In this document: piece by piece, positions 12,333 to 23,508 of the stretch | Position numbering within the stretch: position 1 is the first letter of the stretch | Layout of the letters: each line of letters begins with the position of its first letter | Assembly (NCBI GenBank): GCA_963678705.1 | Contig: OY783210.1 | Location: forward strand, 21,329,331-21,393,330 | Direction: 5' to 3' | DNA from: Panorpa germanica | Taxonomy: Eukaryota; Arthropoda; Insecta; Mecoptera; Panorpidae | DNA: 64,000 nt | The notes under the pieces: generated by a model | Told to the model about the DNA's origin: nothing | Databases searched by the model: none | What the model saw: the letters and a program-made list of their open reading frames with translations, nothing else | Translations under genes and position numbers: made by a program

Positions 12333-15300
12333 TGCTCTTTAAATGATAAATTTTATCTTGTGTTCTTTCTTATGTCTTCTATATTTCTTTTATCCATTAT
12401 ATGTATTTTGTTTATTAAAAAAGAAATCACAAAAACATTTACAAATTTTAACATTTGCCCTTATAGTACCAAGGTTGGCCGCCTATGTCGCTAGTATACC
12501 CACATTTAGTTGACTCTAAATAAAATGAAAACAGTAGAAAAGTACAATTACTAATTGTACAACGGTAGACGACGAACAGGGCTAGTTAGTACAGGGTAGG
12601 GCTAAGTAGTCAGGATAGAAAGCTTACCTCGTATAAAAATGTTTTATTGTCATTTTAACGTATTCAGTAGAAAAAAAAACACTTCACTTTTTATTATCAA
12701 TTTCTTTTCTTTTTTATTTATTTCTACTTCAATCAAGATAATACTAATTTATTTAATTTAGGTGAATTTTAGATAAAATGTGATTATTTTTTAAAGGTCT
12801 TTTACTAATAAAGTACTAAGATTGATTACTTGACTCTTAAAGTTTACTTACTTTATGAATTTAATCTTCTTGTTTTATTGTTAAAATGAAACTAATTCAG
12901 GTACGTGGGTTTTTATTTTGTAATTTGATTGTAGAGATTATAAAAAACTACGTATATAGTTTTATCGAAATTTTCTTTATAAAGAATTATCAAAATAGGG
13001 CTATGTATCTCCAACAGAAGACCTTTTAACATATTTATTCTTTGTTTCTTTCCAAATTAAACAACTACGTGTGCTCAGCCACATCGATGCATAATTTCTA
13101 TGACCAGAACGTATCTGAGATTCTAATTAAATTTACATTAACTTTAATAAAACTTTATTTGCATAAAATTAATATTAGTGAAATGTTTGCTTACAAAATA
13201 ATCATTGAAATGCAAAAGTTAATCAACAAATTAAGTTAGCAAACGTTTTAAAGTTTATAAAATTCAACTAACCAACTGACAAGCTTGTGGTTTACTACGT
13301 TCAAAACTTTTAAAATTTATAGAATTAAAGTTAATTTAAAATGTCAAAATCTTTAACTAAACTGACGTAAGAGAAGTAACGGTTGTTGTTTTCTTTAACA
13401 ACTTTGTCCTAGGCTTTGAGTTAGGCTTAGAAATTTACCAGTAGCGTAGGGAAGTCGATACCTTGTGATTTGAGTTTGAATTAATTATGTTTTTCGAATC
13501 ATCCTTTTAATTCTTGAGAGTGGCAGAAGGTACATTGAATAAATAACTGTGTCCTTCATTTACCGGCGCCACTGTTTATATCATACACCAACCACCCGTT
13601 AACTACGTCACTGCGGCTGTCAAGTATTGTGGAAAATCGAGGATGGTCTTGTATCTTTGCTCCAGGAGTTCCTGACACATTGGTGGTGGTCTGACTGGTG
13701 GTAGTGTACCACAGAAAGGCCGAGGAGTGACAGGGGTTGTTACAAACAACCCTAGGGCACCATTTAGGGGTTCAAACACAAACTGATGGGTCATCCAGAA
13801 CTAGTTGTAGTACCCCACTTGCTGTTGCATCCAATGTTTAGATTTTAGAGGACGAGTATCAATAATAAACAAGCTTTTACCCTATGTTATACAAAATAAT
13901 TACTTAGCTTAATTGATAATTACAAATTAATTAATATGTTATTATAATGGTTGCCATAACATATTAATTTATGTTTATTATTATTAATTATAATGTAGTG
14001 GTTAATTGAATACGACAAATCAATGAAGATAGAGATGTGTTTAGTTATGTAATTACTGAGAACATAATCTGAGTAATCCATCTTGCGTACATTGATAATT
14101 AATTGTACTTTGCCAAGAGCAATCATATCTTGGTCAAGTTTCATTGTCTGCAAAGGATCTGACACGTTTAACATCTTTAAGGACTAACACCACTGCAATA
14201 ATTCTTATAGAAAAACTCGTAATATAATCCTGGGTTATATTTTCCGTTACTAACATTTAAAAAACCCATATTGCTTAGATTATGCTTCAGTTATGGTACT
14301 GGTGAAGTTTAAAAACTTATGTTTCCTTTCTTCGGAAATAGTCCGAGCAAAAATCGCTTAAAGCTAATGGGCGCATTTAAAATTCATCTTAATAAACATT
14401 ATATAAAGACAATTTTATCAATACAAAATCATTGAACCCTATTCCATGTAAACATCTTCTCAACTCTGCCGATTTTAATTAACTAAGAACTCAAACAATG
14501 AAAGTAACCAACAATCGTAAACATTCCCCCTTTGTTGGATGATACTCCTACACTACAAATAATAAAACTTATTAGTTTTGGATTTTCTTAACAAAAACAT
14601 CAAATATTTACTCATCCTTTTTTAACTGCGTATCTAAACTAATAGCATCTCTATAGTAAATTCACTCCGGTTCAATTTCCGGCCCGGATCTCGTTCGCTT
14701 GGTGATGGTTTCCGGTGCCCGAGGCATTACCAGTTTTTGCAATACATACTAAAACTAGAATAACTAAAGATCTTAACACTATTTTGCTTCTATTACAATA
14801 TACTGGTTGATGATGCTGCTGATGTTGATTTCAGTGATTGTGTATTCACTGTCCCAGATTGTAGATCTTTCCCGTGTTCCTGTCAGCGCGCTTTCCTGAC
14901 GTTATTAATAAAACAGGTTCATTTTATAAGCAGATTATCCTGCGGGATATTGACAGGATTTATATATTTAGTCAGCAATTATTATTTCTTTTAATTTGTA
15001 ATTATACTTGTTAGAGAGTAGGCAGACTATAGGTTTGATTCTTTATCATATTATTTATGAAGTAATTAAATTAGAATACAGTGTCGAACCTAGTTACACT
15101 GTTACAAATAATGCGAAGACAGTCCTGACTTTATTGTGCGCTTAGTCTTAAATCTCCTTTTTAAATTCTGATTCAGACAAACGGTCCGTATATGTCCATA
15201 TATTTTTATCACATTCTCTATACGTTTGATTTTAATATTTTAACTTTTTGATCTAGGTTTTATTCTTTTATAAATCTTTTTTACAGGATATCAATCAGTG

Positions 15301-15971
15301 TCTTCGACTTTTAAATGGCTTTTATTATTCAATCATGCATAATCTACCTGTTACAGTTTAAAGTCTGTAATATCCTTGATAAAAAAGAAATAACGAAAAC
15401 AAAGCATTGAAAAGTCCATATAAAACTAATACCATAATAATTCTATACAATATACTACATACATATATATGCTATAACACATACAAAGAACATACTCGTA
15501 TTAAATGCTATAGGAATTTCTATTATTGATCCAATTCAGTTATTTGTCACAAGTTTTTGTCATTTTTTTGTTATTTCATAAAAGATTATTTTAGATAGTT
15601 ACAATACAGTACAGTCTCATTAAGAAAGGTTCAATAAAAATACAAGTTAAGGCGGCTGCCCTACTTATATGGATGTTAAACTTAGTAACGTATTTGTACT
15701 GAGTTATATAATTCCTTGTAGCTTGCAGTTTCCTTAAAATTATTGTAAATATTCAAAACGAAACATTTCGTTCAGTAAGTAACATTCAACTCCGACTCCG
15801 ACCAAATTAAATACTAAGATATTAAGCTGAATCGAACAAAATAAAAGGTACTGGTTAAATAAATGTTACGATGTTACGATGTTTTGAAAACTACCTTTTT
15901 GCCTATTAATATAATCATAAAACTTCTTTAAAATTAAGCATTTTAAAATACCTATAAAACAATAAAATAAG

Positions 15972-15973
<2 letters not shown>
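12333..15973. other. AT-rich DNA, no supported gene
   Basis: A GC-richer patch at 13560-13800 has a 63-codon minus-strand frame (13603-13794) with a proline-rich centre that I do not recognise and would not call a gene. At 14810-14899 a 29-codon plus frame has a hydrophobic start (MMLLMLISVIVYS) but no splice or promoter support. Confidence 0.4.
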
Positions 15974-16003
<30 letters not shown>

Positions 16004-16041
16004 AACATGGATATATATATATATATATATCCAGGTTTATT
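15974..16041. repeat. (TA)n microsatellite with a long hairpin arm pair
   Basis: Two TA runs (about 15974-16000 and 16011-16030) flank AATAAACATGG. The outer sequence AATAAACATGGATAT at 16000 is repeated in inverted form at 16041 with one mismatch, so 16000-16041 can fold into an almost perfect hairpin. Such sites form cruciforms and mutate quickly. Confidence 0.8.
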
Positions 16042-18153
16042 CATTCGTGTGATTTACAGCCACTAAGAAGTTAAAACTTTACTTATTTTTAATTACAAAT
16101 AAATTTTCTTTCAGCAAGTTATTTATTGCAAACCATTAAACAATTCATTCTCGCTAAAACTTAATGTTATCCAATTCGTTCGTTGTTTTAACTATAAATA
16201 AATGTAAGATATACTTTATAAACAATATCCTTTCTATATCCCCGTTAACTTCCGCTATAATATCCTTCTAAAAATATGTCCTTTACTAAGAAAACTGTCG
16301 CACAAATCTTTTTATATGATGCTAAAAATCACTTAAAATTTAACAGCCCGTAAAATGAATTGATGTGAGTTTTATGGTAAGGAAATTCAACATGGGTGAC
16401 TTCCAACTCAAACCACCACCCCCTGGTACCCCGTTGGAAGCTACTGTACCCCATACGACATTACGACACCCTGTCGATGATCGCTGTTCCCTGAAAATGT
16501 AGATGATTGGCTTTTGGAGGTTCGAATAGCTGTGAAATATTCTTAAAAGGTTTTCTATGTGCCCCCCTCCCTTGCTGCAGCGCCCCTGGACGGGGTGGCA
16601 CTACCTAATGTGCCTAATAAACATTTTGCGGGTATATTAACCAGATATTTATAACCAGAAAACGTTTATGTCAAGAAATAGGGGTATTTAAATATGAGGT
16701 ATGAATTGCTAACGTTTACTTTATTATAAAAACGTTTCAGTTTTTAAATTTCCATCAATTGATAACTGAGCAACCGAATTCAAAATCTAATTGTAAAATG
16801 TCATTTGTTTTTCCAATTAATAGTCTCTTGCTGAAAATTAAGAGGTTATACCACCCTGTCTTGAACTTATAGATTTATCAAAATAAATCCATATTACATT
16901 TTCTAAAACTCTAATAGAATTTTTGATAACAGAATCAATGAATGCAGCTATGTTATTAGTTTACAGACTGCATTATCCGAGATTTGTAAAGTTTATGGTA
17001 CTTAAAATTGCATCAACGATAATATAACGTTTTTATAAAGTTTTTCATTGATTTCAATATCTCTTAATGACCGTAATATTCAATAGATGCTGTACTGGTT
17101 ATATTCGCTCTTCCTATAAACTCAAATTCTTATCCTTTCATCCTGTAAGGTATGTGGCTCCTGCTTCCTGGCTCCTGGCTCCTCTTCAATGACTCGTGTA
17201 GTCTATATGGACAAATTATTTTTATGACATCGATTACATATTCCATGTACTTACAATGTATTAGTGTATTGGTGAACCTGCGGATGAATCTCCGACCCGG
17301 AAGCTGTGGTTCTGATACATTCACATAAAGCTCAATCGAATGTGAACTATTTATTTGTATTGAAGCGATACATTACTATAATATATGTCCTTCTATAAAT
17401 TTTAAAATGCATAATCGTAAATATGTATATATAGATTCCAATAACAATAAATTTATTATTTGTTTATTAAAAAGTAATAGCTCAACTTTTGATTTATTAG
17501 ATTTTAATTAGTGCTGACTTAAAACGCTGGCTTTATTTGATATTGGTTTATTGATATTTGATTCGTTTAATATGTCCCATATTTTTTTGTTCTCACTTTG
17601 TACGGTACGCTTGTACGGAGCTTGTGACTCAGGGTGGGTCGGGGTCAGGGGTTGCGGGTCGAACCAAGAGCCGACCTTTCGACTACGTTATGTCGAAAGC
17701 AATAACAGTCGCCTACAACTGTGCTCCAAGTACTGAGCAAGATTTGTGCACGTTTTAATGACTTACAGAAAACTGAATTACTATAGCAACGATACCGGCT
17801 CTGGGTACCACCTATGAACAGAGGCGCACTTCATCTGATTTTATTTGTATTCACTATCACCCGGATTTGCGACGTGTCAATGATCTGCCGTATCAATGAT
17901 ACGGAGCCCCAAAGGTATAATCAATAAATAATTATTTTAATTAAATGCGAGCGTTCTTGTTCCTTTTGTGAAAAAGCTTTACCCATCATTTGGGCCCCCA
18001 ACAAATTTTGATACAGGGCCCGTCTTAGGCACGCTACGTTACTGGAACCGAATCTGCGAGAATTCATTTAGTTTTGCTTATCTAATTGTTATCTTATAAT
18101 ACATTTTTATGTCATGGTCCATGAATTTTCAAAGTTTAACAAAAATTTTATAA
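16042..18153. other. Intergenic DNA, no supported gene
   Basis: GC-richer patches at about 16390-16610, 17150-17320 and 17620-17720 contain short overlapping frames without recognisable domains. They may be decayed repeats. Nothing in this stretch can be delimited. Confidence 0.4.
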
Positions 18154-18237
18154 GTCAGGTTGGCCGAGCGGTCTAAGGCGCCAGATTTAAGCTCTGGTTC
18201 ACGATTGTGAGCGTGGGTTCGAACCCCACACCTGACA
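18154..18237 (+). tRNA. tRNA-Leu (anticodon TAA)
   Basis: The 84-nt gene has a perfect 7-bp acceptor stem (GTCAGGT with ACCTGAC) and discriminator A. The A box reads TGGCCGAGCGG. The anticodon arm is CCAGA-TTTAAGC-TCTGG, with anticodon TAA. The long class II variable arm has stem TCAC/GTGA, and the B box is GGTTCGAACCC. It decodes UUA leucine codons. The CCA end is not encoded, as usual for eukaryotic nuclear tRNA genes. A short T run about 25 nt downstream can serve as the Pol III terminator. All arms pair, so it should be functional. Confidence 0.95.
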
Positions 18238-18388
18238 AATAATATCTATATATCGATAGATTTTAATTTTTAATATTAGGCCTGAAAACAGTTCATTTTT
18301 GGTACTCAGCAATATTTTTGCTTCATCATACAAAAGGGTCAAACTTAAAGTTGATTTCAGGATGGACCCCGTCCCTATCCAGCCGCCA

Positions 18389-18506
18389 TTTTGAAAACCG
18401 TAACTTCCACAAAAATTTTGCAAAGAGCTTTTTTATAGATAACAATATTATCTACAACTTTAACTAATAACTTTTTGTTGTTACTTTTACAATAAAAAAG
18501 TTATAA
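18389..18506 (+). repeat. Dispersed repeat R, forward copy
   Basis: The stretch from TTTTGAAAACC to AAAAAAGTTATAA resembles, in inverted orientation, 20508-20626. Shared blocks include ACAAAAATTT, TAGATAA..ATCTACAACTTT and AAAAAAGTTATAA. Each copy has small internal hairpins (TAGATAA against TTATCTA). It is probably a decayed transposable element. Ends and duplications were not found. Confidence 0.6.
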
Positions 18507-19818
18507 TCTATAAAAAAATTACTTGCATAATTTGAGTTCGATAGTTCATCAGCATTTTGAAAGAAGTGAGCCTTTAAATTGATATATTCTTCCAATCCGT
18601 AGCTGTTACAACTTCAAACAAGTACTGCATTATTCTCAAATAACATTATTAAGCTACAAAATGAAATAAACACAATGCTTTTGTGGTATATGCTTCACAT
18701 TTAAATATGTTATTTTTTAAGCCCTGTTTAAAAGTCCACGCATGTATCTAATTGCCCAAAACAGTTAATAGCTTCGAAACTAACTCGATAATTTTTTTAA
18801 ACACAATTTAAATGCAAATTTATATTCTAATAAATTTAAAAGTTACAGCAGGGAAACTTCTGTATAATTAATTTCAATTTAATGAAACCTAAATTCTTAG
18901 ATTCAATGAAACGGTATGCTCGCCTCGGTATTGTTTTTAACATTGTAATTTTGTTTCATTCGGCATCACCAGCAGGCAATATACAACTCGACGAGGACGA
19001 AACTCGAGGTGGTGGCATTCACATCCGTATCTTCACCCCCCCCCCCCTCCACAAATCCCCAACCTATTCTCCGAATGTTCCTAATTTTAAAACATTATTA
19101 TTTACGTAGTTTGAAAATTTAATGTCTTTTCAGTTTAAATATCGCGAACGAGTAAATTATACTTCTAATTAAATTGGAACCCATATGTTCTTGATAGACC
19201 GAGCACCAAACGCGCAGGGAGAGAGAGGGAGAAAGAGTGGGTGAATCGTGTGGAATAAAGAGTCGTGCCAGTTTATTTTGAATATCTATTAAGCGCTTGA
19301 AAGGGGTTGAAGTTTACGGGGATGGTTTATACGACTGGGAGTTGAAATGTGGGTGAGTAACAGGGTGGTTTTACGGGAGTGTAAGGAACCTTTTTGCCAA
19401 TGTTAATATATTACATTCTCTGATCAGGGCTTGTAGAAAAGTTAAGTCTATAATATTAAAGTGTGTTTAAAATTTAAAGTAAAAATGAGGGTAGCAAAAA
19501 AAGTTATTATCAAATATTAGGGATAATTTGTCACTCTTTGTAATTTACTTTCTATTGCAAATTAAAAGTTGAATTTATTATAGAATCGTCCTTAAGGTCT
19601 AGCCACACTACACCGTATCTTATCCCGAGCTATATGTATATCTCATGGTCAAGTTCTAGTCCCGTTTAATAAATGAACACGCTTGCGATTTCTAACCTAA
19701 ATTTTAGCAAACGTGTTAGTGTTAAACAAAAGTATGGACGTAGTAAAGTTTTTAGCAGTTTCATTCGTGCAACAATAAACAAAGAAATAGCAAAAATATA
19801 TCAACATCGATATCAGTT
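18507..19818. other. Spacer between the two tRNA genes
   Basis: AT-rich with a short poly-C run at about 19038-19047. At 19283-19349 a plus-strand frame (core RLKGVEVYGDGLYDWELKCG) ends at GG|GTGAGT and could be an exon, but its acceptor (ATTAAG) is weak and no partner exon was seen. Confidence 0.35.
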
Positions 19819-19902
19819 TGTCAGGTGTGGGGTTCGAACCCACGCTCACAATCGTGAACCAGAGCTTAAATCTGGCGCCTTAGACCACTCCGCCAACCTG
19901 AC
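19819..19902 (-). tRNA. tRNA-Leu (anticodon TAA), second copy
   Basis: The 84-nt minus-strand gene is nearly identical to the one at 18154-18237, with the same acceptor stem, anticodon TAA, variable arm and B box. It differs in the D-arm/A-box region (TGGCGGAGTGG instead of TGGCCGAGCGG). The A-box consensus is still acceptable, and a TTTTT terminator lies within about 30 nt downstream on the minus strand. The two genes point toward each other 1.6 kb apart. Flanking sequence is not obviously duplicated, so this is either an old inverted duplication or a retained gene pair. Confidence 0.93.
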
Positions 19903-20507
19903 TATAAAAACAGCAACCATATTTTTGAAAATCGCACAAAACCCAAAAATATGTAATTAAATATTAAATAATTAGTCAATGTTTTAAGTTGCTTTTCACT
20001 TGTGTGTAAAGTAAAATAAAACGCGATTCTCATTTAACTTTGATACCTAAAATCTTCAACTAATTTATTTTTCAAAGCTAGAGTTTTCAAAGCAAAACTT
20101 ATAGTATTTCAAAACTAATTAGTTATATATTAAGTGACGTCACAGTATCCGAATAATCCTGCGATTCTTTTGATAATGTGATACACCTTAAAACTTGATA
20201 CCAACTTCTAGAATTCTGCCCGTACTACTTGACAGTTTTCACGAAACATCACCTTTGTTTTCTTCCTGTATTTTAATATCACACTTTCAGGGTCTAACGA
20301 GGCATGTCTGTTCTCTTTCTTGAAGTTATCGAGTTATCACTATGTTCATGAAATCGTAGAGTTTTATTTAGTTTCTTCAGTATTGAGTTTTGAGATAACG
20401 TCTTATAATTTTGTTTGGAGGCATTTATGGATTATCTCAGTATTAAATCTGATAAGGGTACACGATATCTATATTCATAACATCTTTATGTGTAAATGTA
20501 TTTCTGC

Positions 20508-20626
20508 TTATAACTTTTTTATTATAAAAGTTACAACTAAGTGTTTTGAATAAAAGTTGTAGATATAAGTATTATCTACAAAAAAGGTATTAACGAAATT
20601 TTTGTGAAAGTTCAGGTTTTCAAGAT
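20508..20626 (-). repeat. Dispersed repeat R, inverted copy
   Basis: The reverse complement of this stretch matches 18389-18506 over most of its length with substitutions and small gaps. Its distance from the second tRNA does not mirror that of the forward copy, so it is not part of a simple inverted duplication of the tRNA gene. Confidence 0.6.
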
Positions 20627-20746
20627 AAACGAAAAACACTAATTGCATCCTTATTTTCCGAATGAGTGCGATTTCTAATTTCCAATTAGATCCTTAGATA
20701 TTCAGTTATGCTGTTACTATAAAATATATTACTAAAATACTTACGA

Positions 20747-21000
20747 TTCCCGAGTGGTGACCGGGTGTGAAAGAATAGTCCCAATGTTGCTCATGCATGT
20801 CGTAAGAGGCGACTAAAATGGGTACCCAGTGCCTGGGGGTATAGCCGGGCACCCTGCCCCTGGGGATTATATCAGGGGACTGGTCCTGGTGAGAAAAACC
20901 TTGTTACGAAATCTCAAGTAATTAAATCATTCGGAAAACATTCTTGAGAAGGCCAGGGCCCACCCAGGGCTGTCGAGCCACTGAAGAAGAAGAAGAAGAA
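20747..21000 (+). mobile_element. SINE-like retroposon with GAA tail, copy A
   Basis: A ~254-bp unit begins TTCCCGAGTGGTGACCGGG and ends in a (GAA)n tail. It is flanked by a perfect 10-bp target duplication, ATACTTACGA, at 20737-20746 and 21002-21011. A second copy at 43707-43975 starts at the same base but sits in a different duplication. The shared start argues for a full-length short retroposon rather than a randomly truncated LINE. The first 11 bases (TTCCCGAGTGG) resemble a tRNA-type A box, but a B box at proper spacing is not clear. It is GC-rich against its surroundings and can form several hairpins (GTCG..CGAC; GTGCC..GGCAC; CCCCTG..CAGGGG). Copy A lacks about 27 bp present in copy B after GACTGGTCC. 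Confidence 0.85.
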
Positions 21001-21076
21001 TATACTTACGAAGAACGTAAGACAATTTTTCTAGCATTTTGAATACAATTGAATCCACTAGTTACAACGAAGCATA

Positions 21077-21403
21077 TTATGGAAATAGATATTTATAACA
21101 TAGACCTTTTAAAAATACAATTACAACTTCATTGTCTTCGCTTATCAAATTACCCATTCCATTTGTATATATCACAGCTGAAGTGATAGCAATAGAGACC
21201 TGCAATACCGGCATGGCATCAAAATACAACTTTGGCAAGAGGTTGTAGTCAGAGCCAGTATCTTTAACGTCAGTACGTTTACGTTGTTTGGAGAGTTCTC
21301 CTTATGCTGATAACACCATCGTCGTCGATGCCTTCACCCTGTAGCATTGCATATTTCCCGAATACTTGGTATCGGTGTCATTCGCAATCAAGTCAGCTTT
21401 ACA
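21077..21403 (-). other. Candidate terminal exon or decayed coding frame with one stop
   Basis: On the minus strand a TTTTATTTAG|TGT acceptor at 21404 opens a frame of 33 codons (start CKADLIANDTDTKYSG) that ends at TAA (21304-21302). The same frame then stays open for 74 more codons (GELSKQRKRTDVKDTG onward) to a second TAA at 21079-21077. That is 109 codons with a single internal stop. The first ~220 bp are clearly GC-richer than the neighbourhood. It could be a 3' terminal exon whose 3' UTR is open by chance, or a pseudogene with one nonsense change. I do not recognise the protein, and no upstream exon was identified. Confidence 0.35.
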
Positions 21404-23316
21404 CTAAATAAAACTAAATACTAAACAGAATTTGTTTTCAATTTCAAACACTTTCGATAAGTGCTTTGCCATATCTAGGTTAAAATTCTGCTCTAGGTTT
21501 TGTGTTTAGCTATTAATAGCACGCGCGTCTGTTCTTCGATAGATGTGAATAAAATATTCGCTAGTGTCTGTCAGTCTTGTGCACTAACTAGTCAACAGCA
21601 TGCAAGAAGGAACAATCTAGAAACTCCAAAGTGACTATGAATACTAATGGCAAAACGGAAAAGCAATTCCCAATCTTGAACGCGTCAAATAATTGATAAT
21701 CGATAGCGAAATAATCAAGCGGAGACCTATATAACATCGAACCACAAACTTCCGAAATAACGTTCTATTATACCAAGGTATGCACGAGTCTCGTATCTCT
21801 TATCATTATAACAAATTCTGCTAGTCAACAAAAACGCAGATGTACACTGAATTAATTATATTATTTCAATCTGCTTTTACACTTTTTTTTATTGTGGGAA
21901 TAGTCGGAAGGTCTGGAATAGTAATAACTTAGACTTGGACCAATCGTTCGGGTGATTCAGTTTCTGCTACAATATAGCATACGAACCTAAGCATACGTCC
22001 AAGACAAGACTGCCTTGACGTTCCTATCATCCTGCGAAAGTTACAAATGTCACTTCAAAAACGTGTTATGAGATAAATAGTGAATTTTCAACTCTAGTTT
22101 TGTTAAGAATCGACAACAGTTAACTAACTCAGAATTGAAGAACGGTTCTGAACCGAACGATATTGAATTTTATCTTAGTTATTATTGAGAAAACATAGAG
22201 CATCACTGCAGATTCTTTCAATCTTACATAAACATATATACTTAATTATAAATGAATCTTATTAGACTTTTCTTAACAGAAAACTTAACTGCATAAAATC
22301 CTTGAAGTAATTGATATTAATACTTTAATATCTAACTAAGATTACAGTATTTTAATTATCACTTATTAAAATAGCAAATGCTTATGCTAATATACACACA
22401 GACACACATACAGATACAATTTTACATCATGTTAACAAAATGTACTAGTCTCGTAAATTCGTATTGAGTGTAACGAATAAATGACTTTTTAATAGATATT
22501 AAATAAACAAGTTTTCGAACTCGTTTCACTTTGTACACTTCTCGTGATCAATTAAACTGATAAGACTTGAAATAATTACCACCATTCACATTGATTGGGT
22601 GATGTGGTGTGCAACCCCACACCCTGTACGCTTGAACAACGTATCATATGCTGGGTTGCCGCTGGATGGCACTTCTATAGCGCGGGATATTACTGTAATG
22701 ATCACCATATAATTCAGAACGACAGTATCATATTGCAACGAAGCTGGAACTCTTCATATCTTATCTATATCTTTAATATAAACTAGATATTTGCTAGATT
22801 CAATTCTATAGGTAATTTTGCTTTTCATATCTGCGGTGAGGAGTATAATGAAGTTAACTCCAATATGGTAGCTTGTCGGCGAGTAAAACACCGTTTTTAA
22901 CTTCTCATCCTCTTTCACCTGAATTTTGTTCAGTAATCGCAGTTGGAAAAGATACAAATAATGAAGTAATTGCTATTTAGCCGCTATAAATTAACAAGTT
23001 TCTTGCTGCGAAACAGAAGCCTTTGCAGACGGTAGTAGTTAGTGTTCTAATAGGGCGTGCTGGCTAAGACAGAATAATGGTAATAAATGGCCAAGATTCC
23101 CAGAAATAATTCCTTACAAAAATATGCAAGGCGTTTTGTAAAATATGGACTGTATAATTATTTATTCAAACATGTCATTACTTTATTACTTAAATCATTG
23201 AAATTTCTTTTCTATAATTGTAGTTATTTTGTTAAATGGTTTGTGGATTTAGGTTTCAATATCAAACGAGCAATAAAATGTCTACTTGGAAGTGGATTCG
23301 ATCTCAATTATTCTAT

Positions 23317-23508
23317 TTAATACATAGGTGCTTTATCAGTTAAAGTATTCCATCTTAACTCATCATTACTAATCGAAGATATGAACTCATTGTCTAGATT
23401 ATCTAAGAAAAGGAAGTGTTTTTGTAGCAATCCAACCCAATTCATTGGTACCACAACGTGGCAACGCTGCTCAGGTGTACCACAACACTGGATAATGCAT
23501 TTAGACAT
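23317..23508 (-). CDS. Weak candidate small ORF, 63 codons, unknown
   Basis: An ATG-started minus-strand frame of 63 codons begins MSKCIIQCCGTPEQRCH and ends in TDKAPMY. The N-terminus has four cysteines close together, somewhat like small zinc-binding or secreted peptides, but no known motif is complete. The codons are less A/T-biased at first than the surroundings. There is no visible TATA box, splice site or partner exon, and no polyadenylation signal was confirmed. It is listed because the frame has an ATG and a non-random look; it may be chance. Confidence 0.2.
   Translation of the reverse strand: MSKCIIQCCGTPEQRCHVVVPMNWVGLLQKHFLFLDNLDNEFISSISNDELRWNTLTDKAPMY

Noticed and set aside
14810..14899. 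29-codon plus ORF with hydrophobic start
   Set aside because: Same reason. An alternative frame over the same bases is cysteine-rich, showing that such patterns arise by chance here.
19283..19349. Exon-like frame ending GG|GTGAGT
   Set aside because: The donor is good, but the acceptor is weak and no neighbouring exon in phase was found.
19673..19960. 95-codon plus frame
   Set aside because: It overlaps the minus-strand tRNA-Leu and owes its length to the GC-rich tRNA sequence. The minus frame at 18199-18423 overlaps the first tRNA in the same way.
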